Shown here in pieces: positions 7,512 through 16,147 of a DNA stretch of 64,000 nucleotides. Source of the DNA: JAAYAO01 sp051133435 (GTDB lineage Bacteria; Actinomycetota; Actinomycetes; Propionibacteriales; Propionibacteriaceae). Under the pieces are notes generated by a model. That model made no database searches, had not been told where the DNA came from, and was given only the letters and a program-made list of their open reading frames with translations. A program made the position numbers and the translations under genes. The stretch covers positions 186,001 through 250,000 of the forward strand of contig NZ_JBPGNY010000004.1 of assembly GCF_051133435.1 (NCBI RefSeq), given 5' to 3'. Position 1 is the first letter of the stretch. Every line of letters starts with the position of its first letter.

Positions 7512-8600
7512 TCAGGACGCGGCGGGCACCTCGGTGTGCTCGCCGCGTCGCTTTGCCAGCAACCACAGGCCGAGGGCCAGCACCGTCCAGCCGGCGATAT
7601 CGGCCGCCGCAGCAGCCCAGGTGATCTCCTGCAGTGCCCGCGCCGCGGCCACCGAGCTGGTCAGCGTGGCCAGCCCGAAGGCGAAGACGTTGTTGATCAC
7701 GTGCGCGGCGATGGCTGTCTCCAGCCCCCCGGTGCGCCAGACCAGTACTCCGGCCAACAGTCCGAAGGCCAACCGGTCGGCGAACAGGGCCGGGTTCTGC
7801 ACCCCGTGGAAGGCGGCGAAGACCAGCGCCGACAGCACCACGCCCACCCACGGGCTGCGTGCGAAGGATCCCAGGGCCTGCATCAGATAACCGCGGAAGA
7901 ACACCTCTTCGGCAGCGGCCTGAAAGGGCGTGACCAGCACGATCACGATCAGGAAGCCCCAGAACCCGTCCTGTGGTTGCCAGGAGTAATCGAGCTTCTC
8001 CAGCCAGGTGGTCACCGCCAGTACGGCTGCCACGATCACCGCCGAGACCAACAGCGACCAACCCAGCAACCGCCACCGGATACCGCGCACCACCGACCAC
8101 AGCCAGCCCGGTTTCGTCCGGTGCACCATGGCCACCACAGCCAGGCTCACCGGAATCAACATCGCGATGCCCACGTGACCCCCGGCCGGCCCCCACGGTG
8201 TTTCGTAGGCCCTCGCCAGTTCCAAGAACTCCGCCAGGGTGGTCCCGTCCCCCCGCCCGGAGATGGACCAGCCCAGCACCCAGATCAACATGCCCACCGA
8301 AGGAACCAACATGGCATAGCCCAGCAAGGCACCGAACACCCCGAGCACCCCGCGCAACCAGGCGGCGGGCTCGGCCGCGGTGGGCAGTACTCGCAGCAGC
8401 AAGGGGTAGCCGGTGCCCACCTCGGGATCGCGCAACCGGTCGCTCCACCGGCTCGTCCTTCCGGGGGCACGCACCGATGCCGCGGGCTTCTTCTTCGCCG
8501 CTGGTTTGTTCCCCGCCGGACGGGGCGTCGCGGGCTGGTTCGCTGCGGGACGGTTCCGGCGGGCGGGGTTTCCGGTGCGCTTGCGGCCCTTGGCGGCCAT
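7512..8600 (-). CDS. CPBP-family intramembrane metalloprotease
   Basis: A 362-aa membrane protein. Residues 1-58 are a Lys/Arg/Pro-rich cytoplasmic tail, then about eight membrane helices. The CPBP (Abi) motifs are intact: EEVFFRG (E231-E232, R236), FAAFHGVQ (F261, H265) and HVINNVF (H300, N304). The family includes CAAX-processing and bacteriocin-immunity-like proteases that cleave within membranes. Its ATG overlaps the gltX stop (TGATG), making it the last gene of the FAH-gltX-CPBP operon. Substrate unknown; the basic tail is unusual and could contact the membrane or RNA. Confidence 0.86.
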   Translation of the reverse strand: MAAKGRKRTGNPARRNRPAANQPATPRPAGNKPAAKKKPAASVRAPGRTSRWSDRLRDPEVGTGYPLLLRVLPTAAEPAAWLRGVLGVFGALLGYAMLVPSVGMLIWVLGWSISGRGDGTTLAEFLELARAYETPWGPAGGHVGIAMLIPVSLAVVAMVHRTKPGWLWSVVRGIRWRLLGWSLLVSAVIVAAVLAVTTWLEKLDYSWQPQDGFWGFLIVIVLVTPFQAAAEEVFFRGYLMQALGSFARSPWVGVVLSALVFAAFHGVQNPALFADRLAFGLLAGVLVWRTGGLETAIAAHVINNVFAFGLATLTSSVAAARALQEITWAAAAADIAGWTVLALGLWLLAKRRGEHTEVPAAS

Positions 8601-10123
8601 CAGTCGACCGGCAGGCCGGCGATCGCCCGATGGATCCGGGTCAGGGAGGATTCCTTGCCCAGCAGCTCCATCGATTCGAACAGCGGCGGGGAGACCCGTC
8701 GTCCGGTGATCGCGGTGCGCACCGGGCCGAAGGCGTGCCGGGGTTTCAGGCCCAGCCCGTCGATCAGCGCCGCGCGCAAAGTGGCCTCGATCTCGGCATG
8801 GTTCCACTCCTCCAGCCCGGCCAGGGCGTCACGGGCCGCGGCCAGGGTGGGCCCGTCACCGCTCTTCAGCGCGGCCCCGTCCTCGATCTCGATCTGTTCG
8901 TCGGTCAGGAACAGGAAACGGGTGAGGTCGACGACCTCGGACAGGTTGCCGATCCGTTCGTGCACCAGCGGGGCGAAGCCCTCGATCAGCGCGCGCTGTT
9001 CGGGGAAGGGCGGGTTGTCGACCAGCCCGGCCTCGGCCAGGAAGGGAATGATCGCCTCGACGAGTTCGTCGACGCTCAGCAGCCGGATGTGCGAGCCGTT
9101 GATCGCGGCGCACTTCTTGGGGTCGAAGCGGGCGGGGTTGGCGTTCACCCGGCGAATGTCGAAGGCCTCGACCATCTCGGCGAGGGTGAAGACATCGCGG
9201 TCTTCGGCGATCGCCCAGCCCAGCAGTGCCAGGTAGTTCAGCAACCCCTCGGGCAGGTATCCGTTCTCGCGGTATTCGGCCAGCCCCGAGCCGGCATCGC
9301 GCTTGGACAGGCGGCGGTTGCCCTCCCCCATCACGATCGGCAGGTGGCCGAACCGGGGCACCCGGCCCGAGCCGATGCCGAGTTCGCGCAGCGCCTCGTA
9401 GAGCACGATCTGACGCGGGGTGGACGACAGCAGGTCTTCACCGCGCAACACATGGGTGATGTTCATCAAGGCGTCGTCGACCGGGTTCACCAGGGTGTAG
9501 AGCGGGTCGCCGTTGGCGCGCACGATCACGTAGTCGGGCACATTGGCGGTGTCGAAGGCGACCTCACCGCGCACCAGGTCGGTGAAGGTGATCTCTCCGT
9601 CGGGCATCCGCATCCGGATCACCGCGGGCCGGCCGGCGAACTCGGCGAGTTGCTCCTCGCTCAGGTCGCGGCAGAAACCGTCATAGCCGGACGGGGCGCC
9701 CTTCGGGCGGGCGGCCTGCCGCTCCTCCTGTTCCTCGCGGGTGCAGTAGCAGCGGTAGGCGAATCCACCGGCCAACAACTCGGCGACGACCTTGGCGTAG
9801 ATCTCCGAGCGCTGGGACTGGATGTAGGGGCCGTGGTCACCGACCTGGCTGCCGTCGAGCTGCGGGCCCTCGTCCCAGTGCAGGCCGAGCCAGTCCAGCG
9901 ATTCGATCACCCCACGCATCGACTCCTCGGTGCTGCGGGTGGCGTCGGTGTCCTCGATCCGCAGCACGAAGGTGCCCCCGTAGTGACGGGCGAAGGCGTA
10001 GTTGAACAGCGCACTGCGCACATTGCCCACGTGCAGGTTGCCGGTCGGGGACGGTGGAAACCGCACCCGCACATCGGCGGGGGCCACATCACCCAGAACG
10101 TCGTCAACAATCGCTTCGGTCAC
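8600..10123 (-). CDS. gltX: Glutamyl-tRNA synthetase
   Basis: A 507-aa class I synthetase charging tRNA with glutamate. The HIGH-type motif is in SPTGNLHVG (residues 25-33) and the KMSKS-type motif is RRLSKR (270-275). A Cys-rich segment (YRCYCTREE, FCRDL) lies between the catalytic halves, and the C-terminal anticodon-binding cage completes the family length. As in most Actinobacteria without GlnRS it is probably non-discriminating, charging both tRNA-Glu and the tRNA-Gln about 2 kb away. The start is GTG overlapping the FAH stop by 4 nt (GTGA), with GGAAAG upstream. Confidence 0.96.
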   Translation of the reverse strand: MTEAIVDDVLGDVAPADVRVRFPPSPTGNLHVGNVRSALFNYAFARHYGGTFVLRIEDTDATRSTEESMRGVIESLDWLGLHWDEGPQLDGSQVGDHGPYIQSQRSEIYAKVVAELLAGGFAYRCYCTREEQEERQAARPKGAPSGYDGFCRDLSEEQLAEFAGRPAVIRMRMPDGEITFTDLVRGEVAFDTANVPDYVIVRANGDPLYTLVNPVDDALMNITHVLRGEDLLSSTPRQIVLYEALRELGIGSGRVPRFGHLPIVMGEGNRRLSKRDAGSGLAEYRENGYLPEGLLNYLALLGWAIAEDRDVFTLAEMVEAFDIRRVNANPARFDPKKCAAINGSHIRLLSVDELVEAIIPFLAEAGLVDNPPFPEQRALIEGFAPLVHERIGNLSEVVDLTRFLFLTDEQIEIEDGAALKSGDGPTLAAARDALAGLEEWNHAEIEATLRAALIDGLGLKPRHAFGPVRTAITGRRVSPPLFESMELLGKESSLTRIHRAIAGLPVD

Positions 10124-10935
10124 TGCTTTCCTTCTTGGTCGTCGGCCAGCACAGGATTGGTGAGGGTCCCCATCCCCTCGATCGTCACGCTCACTTCCTG
10201 CCCCGCCTCCACCGGGCCCACACCGGCCGGGGTGCCGGTCAGAATCAGGTCACCGGGCAGCAGGGTGGTCCATTCCGAGATCCACGAGACCAGGTCGGAG
10301 ATCGAGCGCACCATCAGCTTGGTCGAGTCGCTCTGCCGCTCCTCACCGTCGACGGTGGTGCGGATGTACACGTCCCCGGCCTCTTCCAGGCTCAGGTGGG
10401 TGATGATCCAGGGGCCGAGCGGCAACGAGGTGTCGAAGCCCTTCGCCCGGGCCCATTGGCCGTCCGAGCGCTGGAAGTCGCGTGCGGTCATGTCGTTGGC
10501 GATGGTGTAGCCGAAGATCACCTCGGGCACCCGCTCGATCGGGACGTCCTTGCAGATCCGTCCGATCACCACGGCCAGTTCACCCTCGTAGCTCAGTTCG
10601 GTGCAGCCGGGCGGGAAGATCACCGGGTCACCGGGGCCGATGATCGCGGTATTCGGCTTGAAGAAGGTCAGCGGCACCTCGGGGATGTCGCTGCCCATCT
10701 CCTCGGCGTGGGCGACATAGTTGCGGCCCACCGCGATCACCTTCGACCGGGGCAGCACCGGCGCCAGCAGCCGCACCGCCTCGAGGTCGTGGCGTTCACC
10801 GGTCAACTGCACCGGCATGGACAGTGGATCGCCGGTCAGCACGGCGATCGTGTTCGGATGGTCCTGGCCGTCCTCGGGTAGTTCCACCACACCGTATTGC
10901 GGGTCCGAGCCGGCACTGAAACGAGCGATGCGCAT
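10120..10935 (-). CDS. Fumarylacetoacetate hydrolase-family protein
   Basis: A 271-aa cytoplasmic enzyme of the FAH superfamily (hydrolases, decarboxylases or isomerases of beta-keto acids, often acylpyruvases). Metal ligands are seen in the ELSYEGELAVVIGR block and in ANDMTARDFQ; the C-terminal LPGDLILTGTPAGVGP is the family signature. It heads the operon with gltX and the CPBP protease, with a 4-nt overlap into gltX, a gene pairing common in Actinobacteria. TAGGCT lies 6 nt before the ATG with no ribosome binding site, so the transcript is probably leaderless. Exact substrate unresolved. Confidence 0.88.
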   Translation of the reverse strand: MRIARFSAGSDPQYGVVELPEDGQDHPNTIAVLTGDPLSMPVQLTGERHDLEAVRLLAPVLPRSKVIAVGRNYVAHAEEMGSDIPEVPLTFFKPNTAIIGPGDPVIFPPGCTELSYEGELAVVIGRICKDVPIERVPEVIFGYTIANDMTARDFQRSDGQWARAKGFDTSLPLGPWIITHLSLEEAGDVYIRTTVDGEERQSDSTKLMVRSISDLVSWISEWTTLLPGDLILTGTPAGVGPVEAGQEVSVTIEGMGTLTNPVLADDQEGKQ

Positions 10936-10941
10936 TACCGC

Positions 10942-10947
10942 AGCCTA
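10942..10947 (-). promoter_or_regulatory. -10 element of leaderless FAH-gltX-CPBP operon
   Basis: TAGGCT on the minus strand, separated from the ATG at 10935 by GCGGTA (6 nt). No Shine-Dalgarno sequence is present. Confidence 0.45.
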
Positions 10948-11124
10948 TCGCGAATCGCACCGGCCACCGGCCCGCCGGGATGGCTCGACAACCCGGCCCC
11001 GTCCACCGATGCTCGAGCCGGCGTGCCGAACCAGCGGAAGGCGATGGCGATGCCCGGGGACGGGAGCCTAGACTCGGTGCGTTGCGCGCCGATCCCACGG
11101 CCGCTCCGAGCACAAGGAAGCCAC

Positions 11125-12033
11125 GTGACCAGCACCGAGAACACCTCCCCCACCCCATCGTCCGCCGCCCGGGTGAAGCGCGGCCTGGCCGACTCGATGA
11201 AGGGCGGCGTCATCATGGACGTCGTCACTCCCGAGCAGGCCAGGATCGCCGAGGACGCCGGGGCCGTGGCGGTGATGGCCCTGGAGCGGGTGCCGGCCGA
11301 TATCCGCGCCGAGGGTGGGGTGTCGCGGATGAGTGACCCCGACATGATCGACGGGATCATCGCAGCGGTGTCGGTGCCGGTGATGGCCAAGGCCCGGATC
11401 GGCCACTTCGTCGAGGCCCAGGTGTTGCAGAGCCTCGGGGTGGATTTCATCGACGAGTCGGAGGTGCTGACCCCGGCCGATTACGCCAACCACATCGACA
11501 AGTGGGATTTCGACACGCCCTTCGTGTGTGGTGCGACCAATCTCGGTGAGGCCCTGCGCCGGATCAACGAGGGCGCGGCGATGATCCGCTCCAAGGGTGA
11601 GGCCGGTACCGGCGACGTCTCCAACGCGGTCACCCACATGCGCACGATCCGCGCCGAGATCAACGTGCTGCGCTCGATGGCGCCCGACGAGTTGTATGTC
11701 GCGGCCAAGGAACTGCAGGCGCCGTACGAGTTGGTGCGCGAGGTGGCCGGGACCGGCAAGCTGCCGGTCACCCTGTTCACCGCCGGCGGTATCGCCACCC
11801 CGGCCGACGCTGCGATGATGATGCAACTGGGCGCCGAGGGGGTTTTCGTCGGCTCGGGCATCTTCAAGTCGGGCAACCCGGCCCAGCGGGCCGCCGCGAT
11901 CGTCAAGGCCACCCGCAACTACGACAATCCGGACGTGATCGCCGATGTCTCGCGCAAGCTCGGCGAGGCGATGGTCGGCATCAACGTCGACGAGTTGCCC
12001 CAGCCGCACCGGCTGGCCGAACGCGGCTGGTGA
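11125..12033 (+). CDS. pdxS: Pyridoxal 5'-phosphate synthase lyase subunit PdxS
   Basis: A 302-aa TIM-barrel enzyme that makes PLP from ribose 5-phosphate, glyceraldehyde 3-phosphate and ammonia. The Schiff-base lysine is in VMAKARIGHF (K89) and the second lysine in IRSKGEAGTG (K157). The C-terminal segment completes the usual length. The start is GTG with AAGGAAG upstream; the N-terminal 15 residues are Ser/Thr-rich and disordered. The glutaminase partner PdxT, often a near neighbour, is not in this window; deoA follows 15 nt downstream instead. A -10-like TAGACT lies at 11069-11074. Confidence 0.96.
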   Translation: MTSTENTSPTPSSAARVKRGLADSMKGGVIMDVVTPEQARIAEDAGAVAVMALERVPADIRAEGGVSRMSDPDMIDGIIAAVSVPVMAKARIGHFVEAQVLQSLGVDFIDESEVLTPADYANHIDKWDFDTPFVCGATNLGEALRRINEGAAMIRSKGEAGTGDVSNAVTHMRTIRAEINVLRSMAPDELYVAAKELQAPYELVREVAGTGKLPVTLFTAGGIATPADAAMMMQLGAEGVFVGSGIFKSGNPAQRAAAIVKATRNYDNPDVIADVSRKLGEAMVGINVDELPQPHRLAERGW

Positions 12034-12048
12034 CGACCGGGCTCACCC

Positions 12049-13359
12049 ATGGGTTTTCATGCGGTCGAACTGATCACCGCCAAACGCGATGGGCAGCGGC
12101 TGTCCGATGCCCAGATCGACTGGCTGATCGACCACTTCGCCCGCGGTGACCTGCCCGAGGAGCAGATGGCCGCGATGGCCATGGCGATCTACTTCCGGGG
12201 TTTGGACTCCGCCGAGTTGAGCCGGTGGACCACCGCGATGATCGCTTCGGGTGAGCGGCTCGACTTCGGCACCCTGCGCACCCCGGACGGCCGGCCGATC
12301 CCGACGGTGGACAAACACTCCACCGGCGGGGTCGGTGACAAGGTCACCCTGCCGTTGGCCCCCTTGGTGGCCGCCTGCGGCGTGGCCGTGCCCCAGCTTT
12401 CCGGACGCGGACTCGGCCACACCGGCGGCACTCTGGACAAGCTGGAGGCGATTCCCGGCTGGCGGGCCGAGGTGGACAACGATGCGCTGTTCGCCCAGCT
12501 CCGCGATGTCGGCGCGGTGGTCTGCGCTGCCGGGGCCGGACTCGCCCCGGCCGACAAGAGGCTTTACGCCCTGCGCGATGTCACCGGCACGGTGGAGTCG
12601 ATTCCGCTGATCGCCTCGTCGATCATGAGCAAGAAGATCGCCGAGGGCACTTCGGCGCTGGTCCTGGATGTCAAGGTCGGTTCGGGGGCGTTCATGGCCA
12701 CCCCCGAACGGGCCCGGGAGTTGGCCGAGACGATGGTGCGCCTCGGTGCCGAGGCCGGGGTTGCGACCACGGCTCTGCTGACCGACATGAGCACTCCCCT
12801 GGGCCGGATGGTCGGCAACGGCTTGGAGGTGACCGAATCGGTCGAGGTGCTCGCCGGCGGTGGCCCGGCCGACCTGGTGGAGCTGACCCTCACCCTGGCC
12901 CGCGAGATGCTGGCCGCGGTGGGGCGCGACGACATCGACCCCGCCGATGCCCTGGCCGATGGTCGGGCGATGGATCGTTGGCGACGGATGATCACCGCCC
13001 AGGGAGGTGATCCGGACGCCCCGCTCCCCCGGGCGAGCGAACAGCACGTGGTGTCCGCGCCGCAGACCGGAACCCTGACCCGATTGGACGCCCGCGCGGT
13101 GGGGGTGGCGTCCTGGCGTTTGGGAGCCGGACGCACCCGGCACGGCGACAGCGTCCAGGCCGGGGCCGGTATCGAACTGCACCGGACACTCGGCGAGCAG
13201 GTGCAAGCCGGGGAGCCGATGCTGACCCTGCACACCGACACCCCGGAACGCTTCGAGTCGGCGCTGGAGGCCCTCGCCGATGGCTGGACGATCGATGCCG
13301 CACCGGACGGCTTGCCCGCGCCCACACCGAGGTCGGTGCTGATCGACCGGGTCGGCTGA
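12049..13359 (+). CDS. deoA: Thymidine phosphorylase
   Basis: A 436-aa nucleoside phosphorylase that splits thymidine (and possibly other pyrimidine nucleosides) into base and deoxyribose 1-phosphate for salvage. The phosphate-binding DKHSTGGVGDK is at residues 88-98 and the family signature SGRGLGHTGGTLDK at 118-131. The C-terminal barrel-sandwich domain is complete. It lies 15 nt after pdxS on the same strand without its own obvious promoter, so co-transcription is likely, though the two pathways are not directly linked. Upstream ribosome binding is weak. Confidence 0.93.
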   Translation: MGFHAVELITAKRDGQRLSDAQIDWLIDHFARGDLPEEQMAAMAMAIYFRGLDSAELSRWTTAMIASGERLDFGTLRTPDGRPIPTVDKHSTGGVGDKVTLPLAPLVAACGVAVPQLSGRGLGHTGGTLDKLEAIPGWRAEVDNDALFAQLRDVGAVVCAAGAGLAPADKRLYALRDVTGTVESIPLIASSIMSKKIAEGTSALVLDVKVGSGAFMATPERARELAETMVRLGAEAGVATTALLTDMSTPLGRMVGNGLEVTESVEVLAGGGPADLVELTLTLAREMLAAVGRDDIDPADALADGRAMDRWRRMITAQGGDPDAPLPRASEQHVVSAPQTGTLTRLDARAVGVASWRLGAGRTRHGDSVQAGAGIELHRTLGEQVQAGEPMLTLHTDTPERFESALEALADGWTIDAAPDGLPAPTPRSVLIDRVG

Positions 13360-13378
13360 AACCCACCCGGTCGCCGGG

Positions 13379-14086
13379 TCAGTCGGCCCGGGTGCCCTCG
13401 ACGGCCTCCTGCATGGCGTGCTGGGCCTCCTGCACGATGAGTTGCATGTTCTCGGCCGCCGCCTCGCCGTCACCGATGGAAATGGCCTCGGCAACCGCGA
13501 AATGCCAGCGCACGGCGTCCGGATCGGGGGTGGCCGGCATCAGATAGCGGTGCGTGCGGAAGTCGAGCACGGTCGAGACCAGTGGCGCCAGAGAGGCCAG
13601 CGCCGCGTTGCCCGACGATTCGAGCAGGGTGGTGTGGAAGGTGATGTCGTGGTCGAGGTAGGCCTCGAGGTCACCCTCGCGTCCGGTGGCGGCCATGCCT
13701 CCCACGGCGGACAGCAGTCGGGCGCGCTGCTCGGGGGTGGCCCGGGTGGCGGCGAGCCGCGCGGCGACCGGCTCGATTCCCGAGCGCAGTTCGGACAGTT
13801 CCCGGATCTGCACCGAGATCTCCGCACTGTCCAGCCGCCATCCGACGATCAGCGGGCTGAGCGCGTCCCAATTGCTCGAAGGTTGCACGGTCAACCCGAC
13901 GCGGCGGCGCGAGGTCAACACACCGTGTTGTTCGAGCACCTTGATCACTCCGCGCGCGATCGTGCGCGAGACGCCGTAGCGCTGCATCAACCACTCGGTG
14001 GAAAACACCGCGCCCGGGGTCAACTCACCGCCGGTCAGCTCCGCCCCGATCTGGTTGAGGACGCGGCCGTGCAGACCTGCGTTCAT
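13379..14086 (-). CDS. GntR/FadR-family transcriptional regulator of gluconate genes
   Basis: A 235-aa regulator. The N-terminal winged HTH (about residues 10-70) includes LMQRYGVSRTIARGVIKVLEQHGVL. The C-terminal FCD ligand domain (about 90-225) has a metal/effector set with DHDITFH and RWHFAVAEAI. It is divergent from the gluconate permease-kinase operon, which it probably represses until gluconate or 6-phosphogluconate binds; this role is inferred from context. A strong ribosome site (GAGGAGG) precedes the ATG. It converges with deoA, whose stop is 19 nt away. Confidence 0.88.
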   Translation of the reverse strand: MNAGLHGRVLNQIGAELTGGELTPGAVFSTEWLMQRYGVSRTIARGVIKVLEQHGVLTSRRRVGLTVQPSSNWDALSPLIVGWRLDSAEISVQIRELSELRSGIEPVAARLAATRATPEQRARLLSAVGGMAATGREGDLEAYLDHDITFHTTLLESSGNAALASLAPLVSTVLDFRTHRYLMPATPDPDAVRWHFAVAEAISIGDGEAAAENMQLIVQEAQHAMQEAVEGTRAD

Positions 14087-14168
14087 GTGTGCGCCTCCTC
14101 ACTCGGCACTGAATTTATCACCGACCGTGGTTGTGGCGGGGATCAAGCCAGCCATTCAGATTCCTTGT

Positions 14169-14180
14169 AATGAAACCATT
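14169..14180 (+). promoter_or_regulatory. Possible GntR operator in the gluconate divergent promoter
   Basis: AATG-AAAC-CATT is an inverted repeat within the 161-nt divergent gap, an AT-rich stretch compared with its surroundings. It is a plausible binding site for the adjacent regulator. No convincing -35/-10 pair was found around it. Confidence 0.3.
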
Positions 14181-14247
14181 GACCAATAGGAGTCTTTATG
14201 GTGAACTCGGAACGTTATGTGAGCTCCAATGTCAAAGGAGACAGGTC

Positions 14248-15612
14248 ATGCCCACACCGGCCCTGGGGACGGTTCCCCTGCTGCTGATCGCGCTCGGCGC
14301 GGTTCTGCTGCTTCTTTTCCTGATCATGAAGGTGAAGTTGCACGCCTTCGTCGCGCTGATCCTGGTCAGTTTCCTCACCGCCATCGCGACCCGCGTCCCC
14401 CTGGGCGATGTGGTCGAAACGATGACCGACGGCTTCGGGGCCACGCTGGCCAGCGTCGCCCTGCTGGTCGGCCTCGGCGCGATGATCGGCAGATTGCTGG
14501 AGGTCACCGGCGGCGCCCAGACCCTGGCCGACACCCTGATCGGGTGGTTCGGCGAGAAACGCGCACCCCTCGCGCTCGGTGTCGCCTCGCTGCTGTTCGG
14601 CTTTCCGATCTTCTTCGATGCCGGCCTGATGGTGATGTTGCCGATCATCTTCTCGGTTGCCCGCCGCCTCGGCGGCTCGGTGCTGCTCTACGCCTTCCCC
14701 GCCGCCGGCGCCTTCGCCGTGATGCATGCCTTCGTGCCACCGCACCCCGGCCCGGTCGCGGCCGGTGCTCTGCTCGGCGCCGACCTCGGCCTGGTGACCA
14801 TCGTCGGCCTGGCGCTCGCCCTGCCCACCTGGTTCATCGGCGCGTACCTGTACTCGAAGTTCATCGGCAAGCGCTTCGACCTGCCGGTGCCGAACCTGCT
14901 CGGTGAGGCCGAGAAGGTCGACAACCCGCCGAAGTTCGTCACCGTGGTCGGCATCCTGCTGCTACCGCTGGTGCTGATCTTCCTCAACACCGGCCTGAAC
15001 ACCCTTGCCACGGCCGGCACCGTGGACAAGGAGGCGGGCTGGGTCACCGCGCTGATCCTGATCGGCCAGACCCCGATCGCGCTGCTGATCACCACCATCG
15101 TCGCGATGATCGTGCTGGGCACCGGACGCCGGTCGGCAGCCGATGTCGAGAAGATCGCCAACGACGCCATCGGCCCGGTCGCCGCGATCATCCTGATCAC
15201 CGGTGCCGGCGGCATGTTCGGTGGGGTGCTGCGGGCTTCCGGAATCGGCACCGCACTGGCTTCCTCGCTCGAGGCCACCGGCCTGCCGATCATCGTCGCC
15301 GCCTTCGTGGTCGCGACCGCACTGCGGGTCGCGCAGGGGTCGGCCACCGTCGCCCTCACCACCACCGCGGGTCTGATCGCCCCGACCGTGGCCGCCACCG
15401 GTGACCTGTCACAGTTGCACCTGGCGCTGATCGTGATCGCGATCGCCTGCGGTTCGACGGTGCTCTCGCATGTCAACGACTCGGGCTTCTGGCTGGTCGG
15501 CCGCTTCCTCGGCATGGACGTGAAAACCACGCTGAAGACCTGGACGGTGATGGAGACCCTGCTCGGCGGGATCGGCTTCATCCTCACCCTGGCCCTGAGC
15601 CTGGTGGCCTGA
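14248..15612 (+). CDS. Gluconate:H+ symporter (GntP family)
   Basis: A 454-aa integral membrane protein with about 12-14 hydrophobic segments, of the GntP family, importing gluconate or related sugar acids with protons. Family marks are FGFPIFFDAGLMVMLPI, HAFVPPHPGPVAA and GSTVLSHVNDSGFWLVGR. The ATG at 14248 has AAAGGAG upstream; an in-frame start at 14131 would add a non-hydrophobic extension that includes the intergenic region. The kinase gene follows after 1 nt, and the divergent GntR gene probably controls both. Confidence 0.92.
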   Translation: MPTPALGTVPLLLIALGAVLLLLFLIMKVKLHAFVALILVSFLTAIATRVPLGDVVETMTDGFGATLASVALLVGLGAMIGRLLEVTGGAQTLADTLIGWFGEKRAPLALGVASLLFGFPIFFDAGLMVMLPIIFSVARRLGGSVLLYAFPAAGAFAVMHAFVPPHPGPVAAGALLGADLGLVTIVGLALALPTWFIGAYLYSKFIGKRFDLPVPNLLGEAEKVDNPPKFVTVVGILLLPLVLIFLNTGLNTLATAGTVDKEAGWVTALILIGQTPIALLITTIVAMIVLGTGRRSAADVEKIANDAIGPVAAIILITGAGGMFGGVLRASGIGTALASSLEATGLPIIVAAFVVATALRVAQGSATVALTTTAGLIAPTVAATGDLSQLHLALIVIAIACGSTVLSHVNDSGFWLVGRFLGMDVKTTLKTWTVMETLLGGIGFILTLALSLVA

Positions 15613-15613
15613 G

Positions 15614-16141
15614 ATGACCGTCCACATCGTCGCGATGGGGGTGTCCGGCAGCGGCAAGACCACCGTGGCCGCGATGTTGGCCACCCGGCTGGGCTACACC
15701 TTCGGCGAAGCGGACACCTTTCACCCGCAGGCCAACGTGGACAAGATGGCCGCCGGACATCCGCTCACCGACGACGACCGCTGGCCCTGGCTGGCCGACC
15801 TCGCCGAGTGGATGCGCAGCCGGGCAGCCGCCGGACAGTCGACCGTACTGGCGTGTTCGGCACTCAAGCGTTCGTACCGCGAGGTGTTGAACTCCGGCGT
15901 CGAGGGCGGCTGCCTGTACCTCCATCTGCACGGGGAAGCGTCCCTGATCGCTCAGCGGATGGCCGCCCGGTCGCATTTCATGCCACCCGAGCTGCTGCAG
16001 AGCCAACTGGCCACCCTCGAGCCGTTGGGGCCCCACGAGCGGGGCGTCCAACTCGATCTGGGCCGGACTCCCGAGGAGTTGACCGAGGCCGGGATCGCCT
16101 GGATCTTCAGCCCCGACGGTGGCGGGGTCACCCGCCGGTGA
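15614..16141 (+). CDS. gntK: Gluconokinase
   Basis: A 175-aa kinase converting gluconate to 6-phosphogluconate for the pentose phosphate or Entner-Doudoroff routes. Walker A is GVSGSGKT (residues 9-16); substrate-site motifs GEADTFHPQANVDKMAAGHPLTDDDRWPWL and CSALKRSYRE are typical, as is HFMPPELLQSQLATLEPL. It starts one base after the permease stop, so the two are one transcript. Convergent with the polymerase-ligase gene, 6 nt apart. Confidence 0.95.
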   Translation: MTVHIVAMGVSGSGKTTVAAMLATRLGYTFGEADTFHPQANVDKMAAGHPLTDDDRWPWLADLAEWMRSRAAAGQSTVLACSALKRSYREVLNSGVEGGCLYLHLHGEASLIAQRMAARSHFMPPELLQSQLATLEPLGPHERGVQLDLGRTPEELTEAGIAWIFSPDGGGVTRR

Positions 16142-16147
16142 CCCGGC

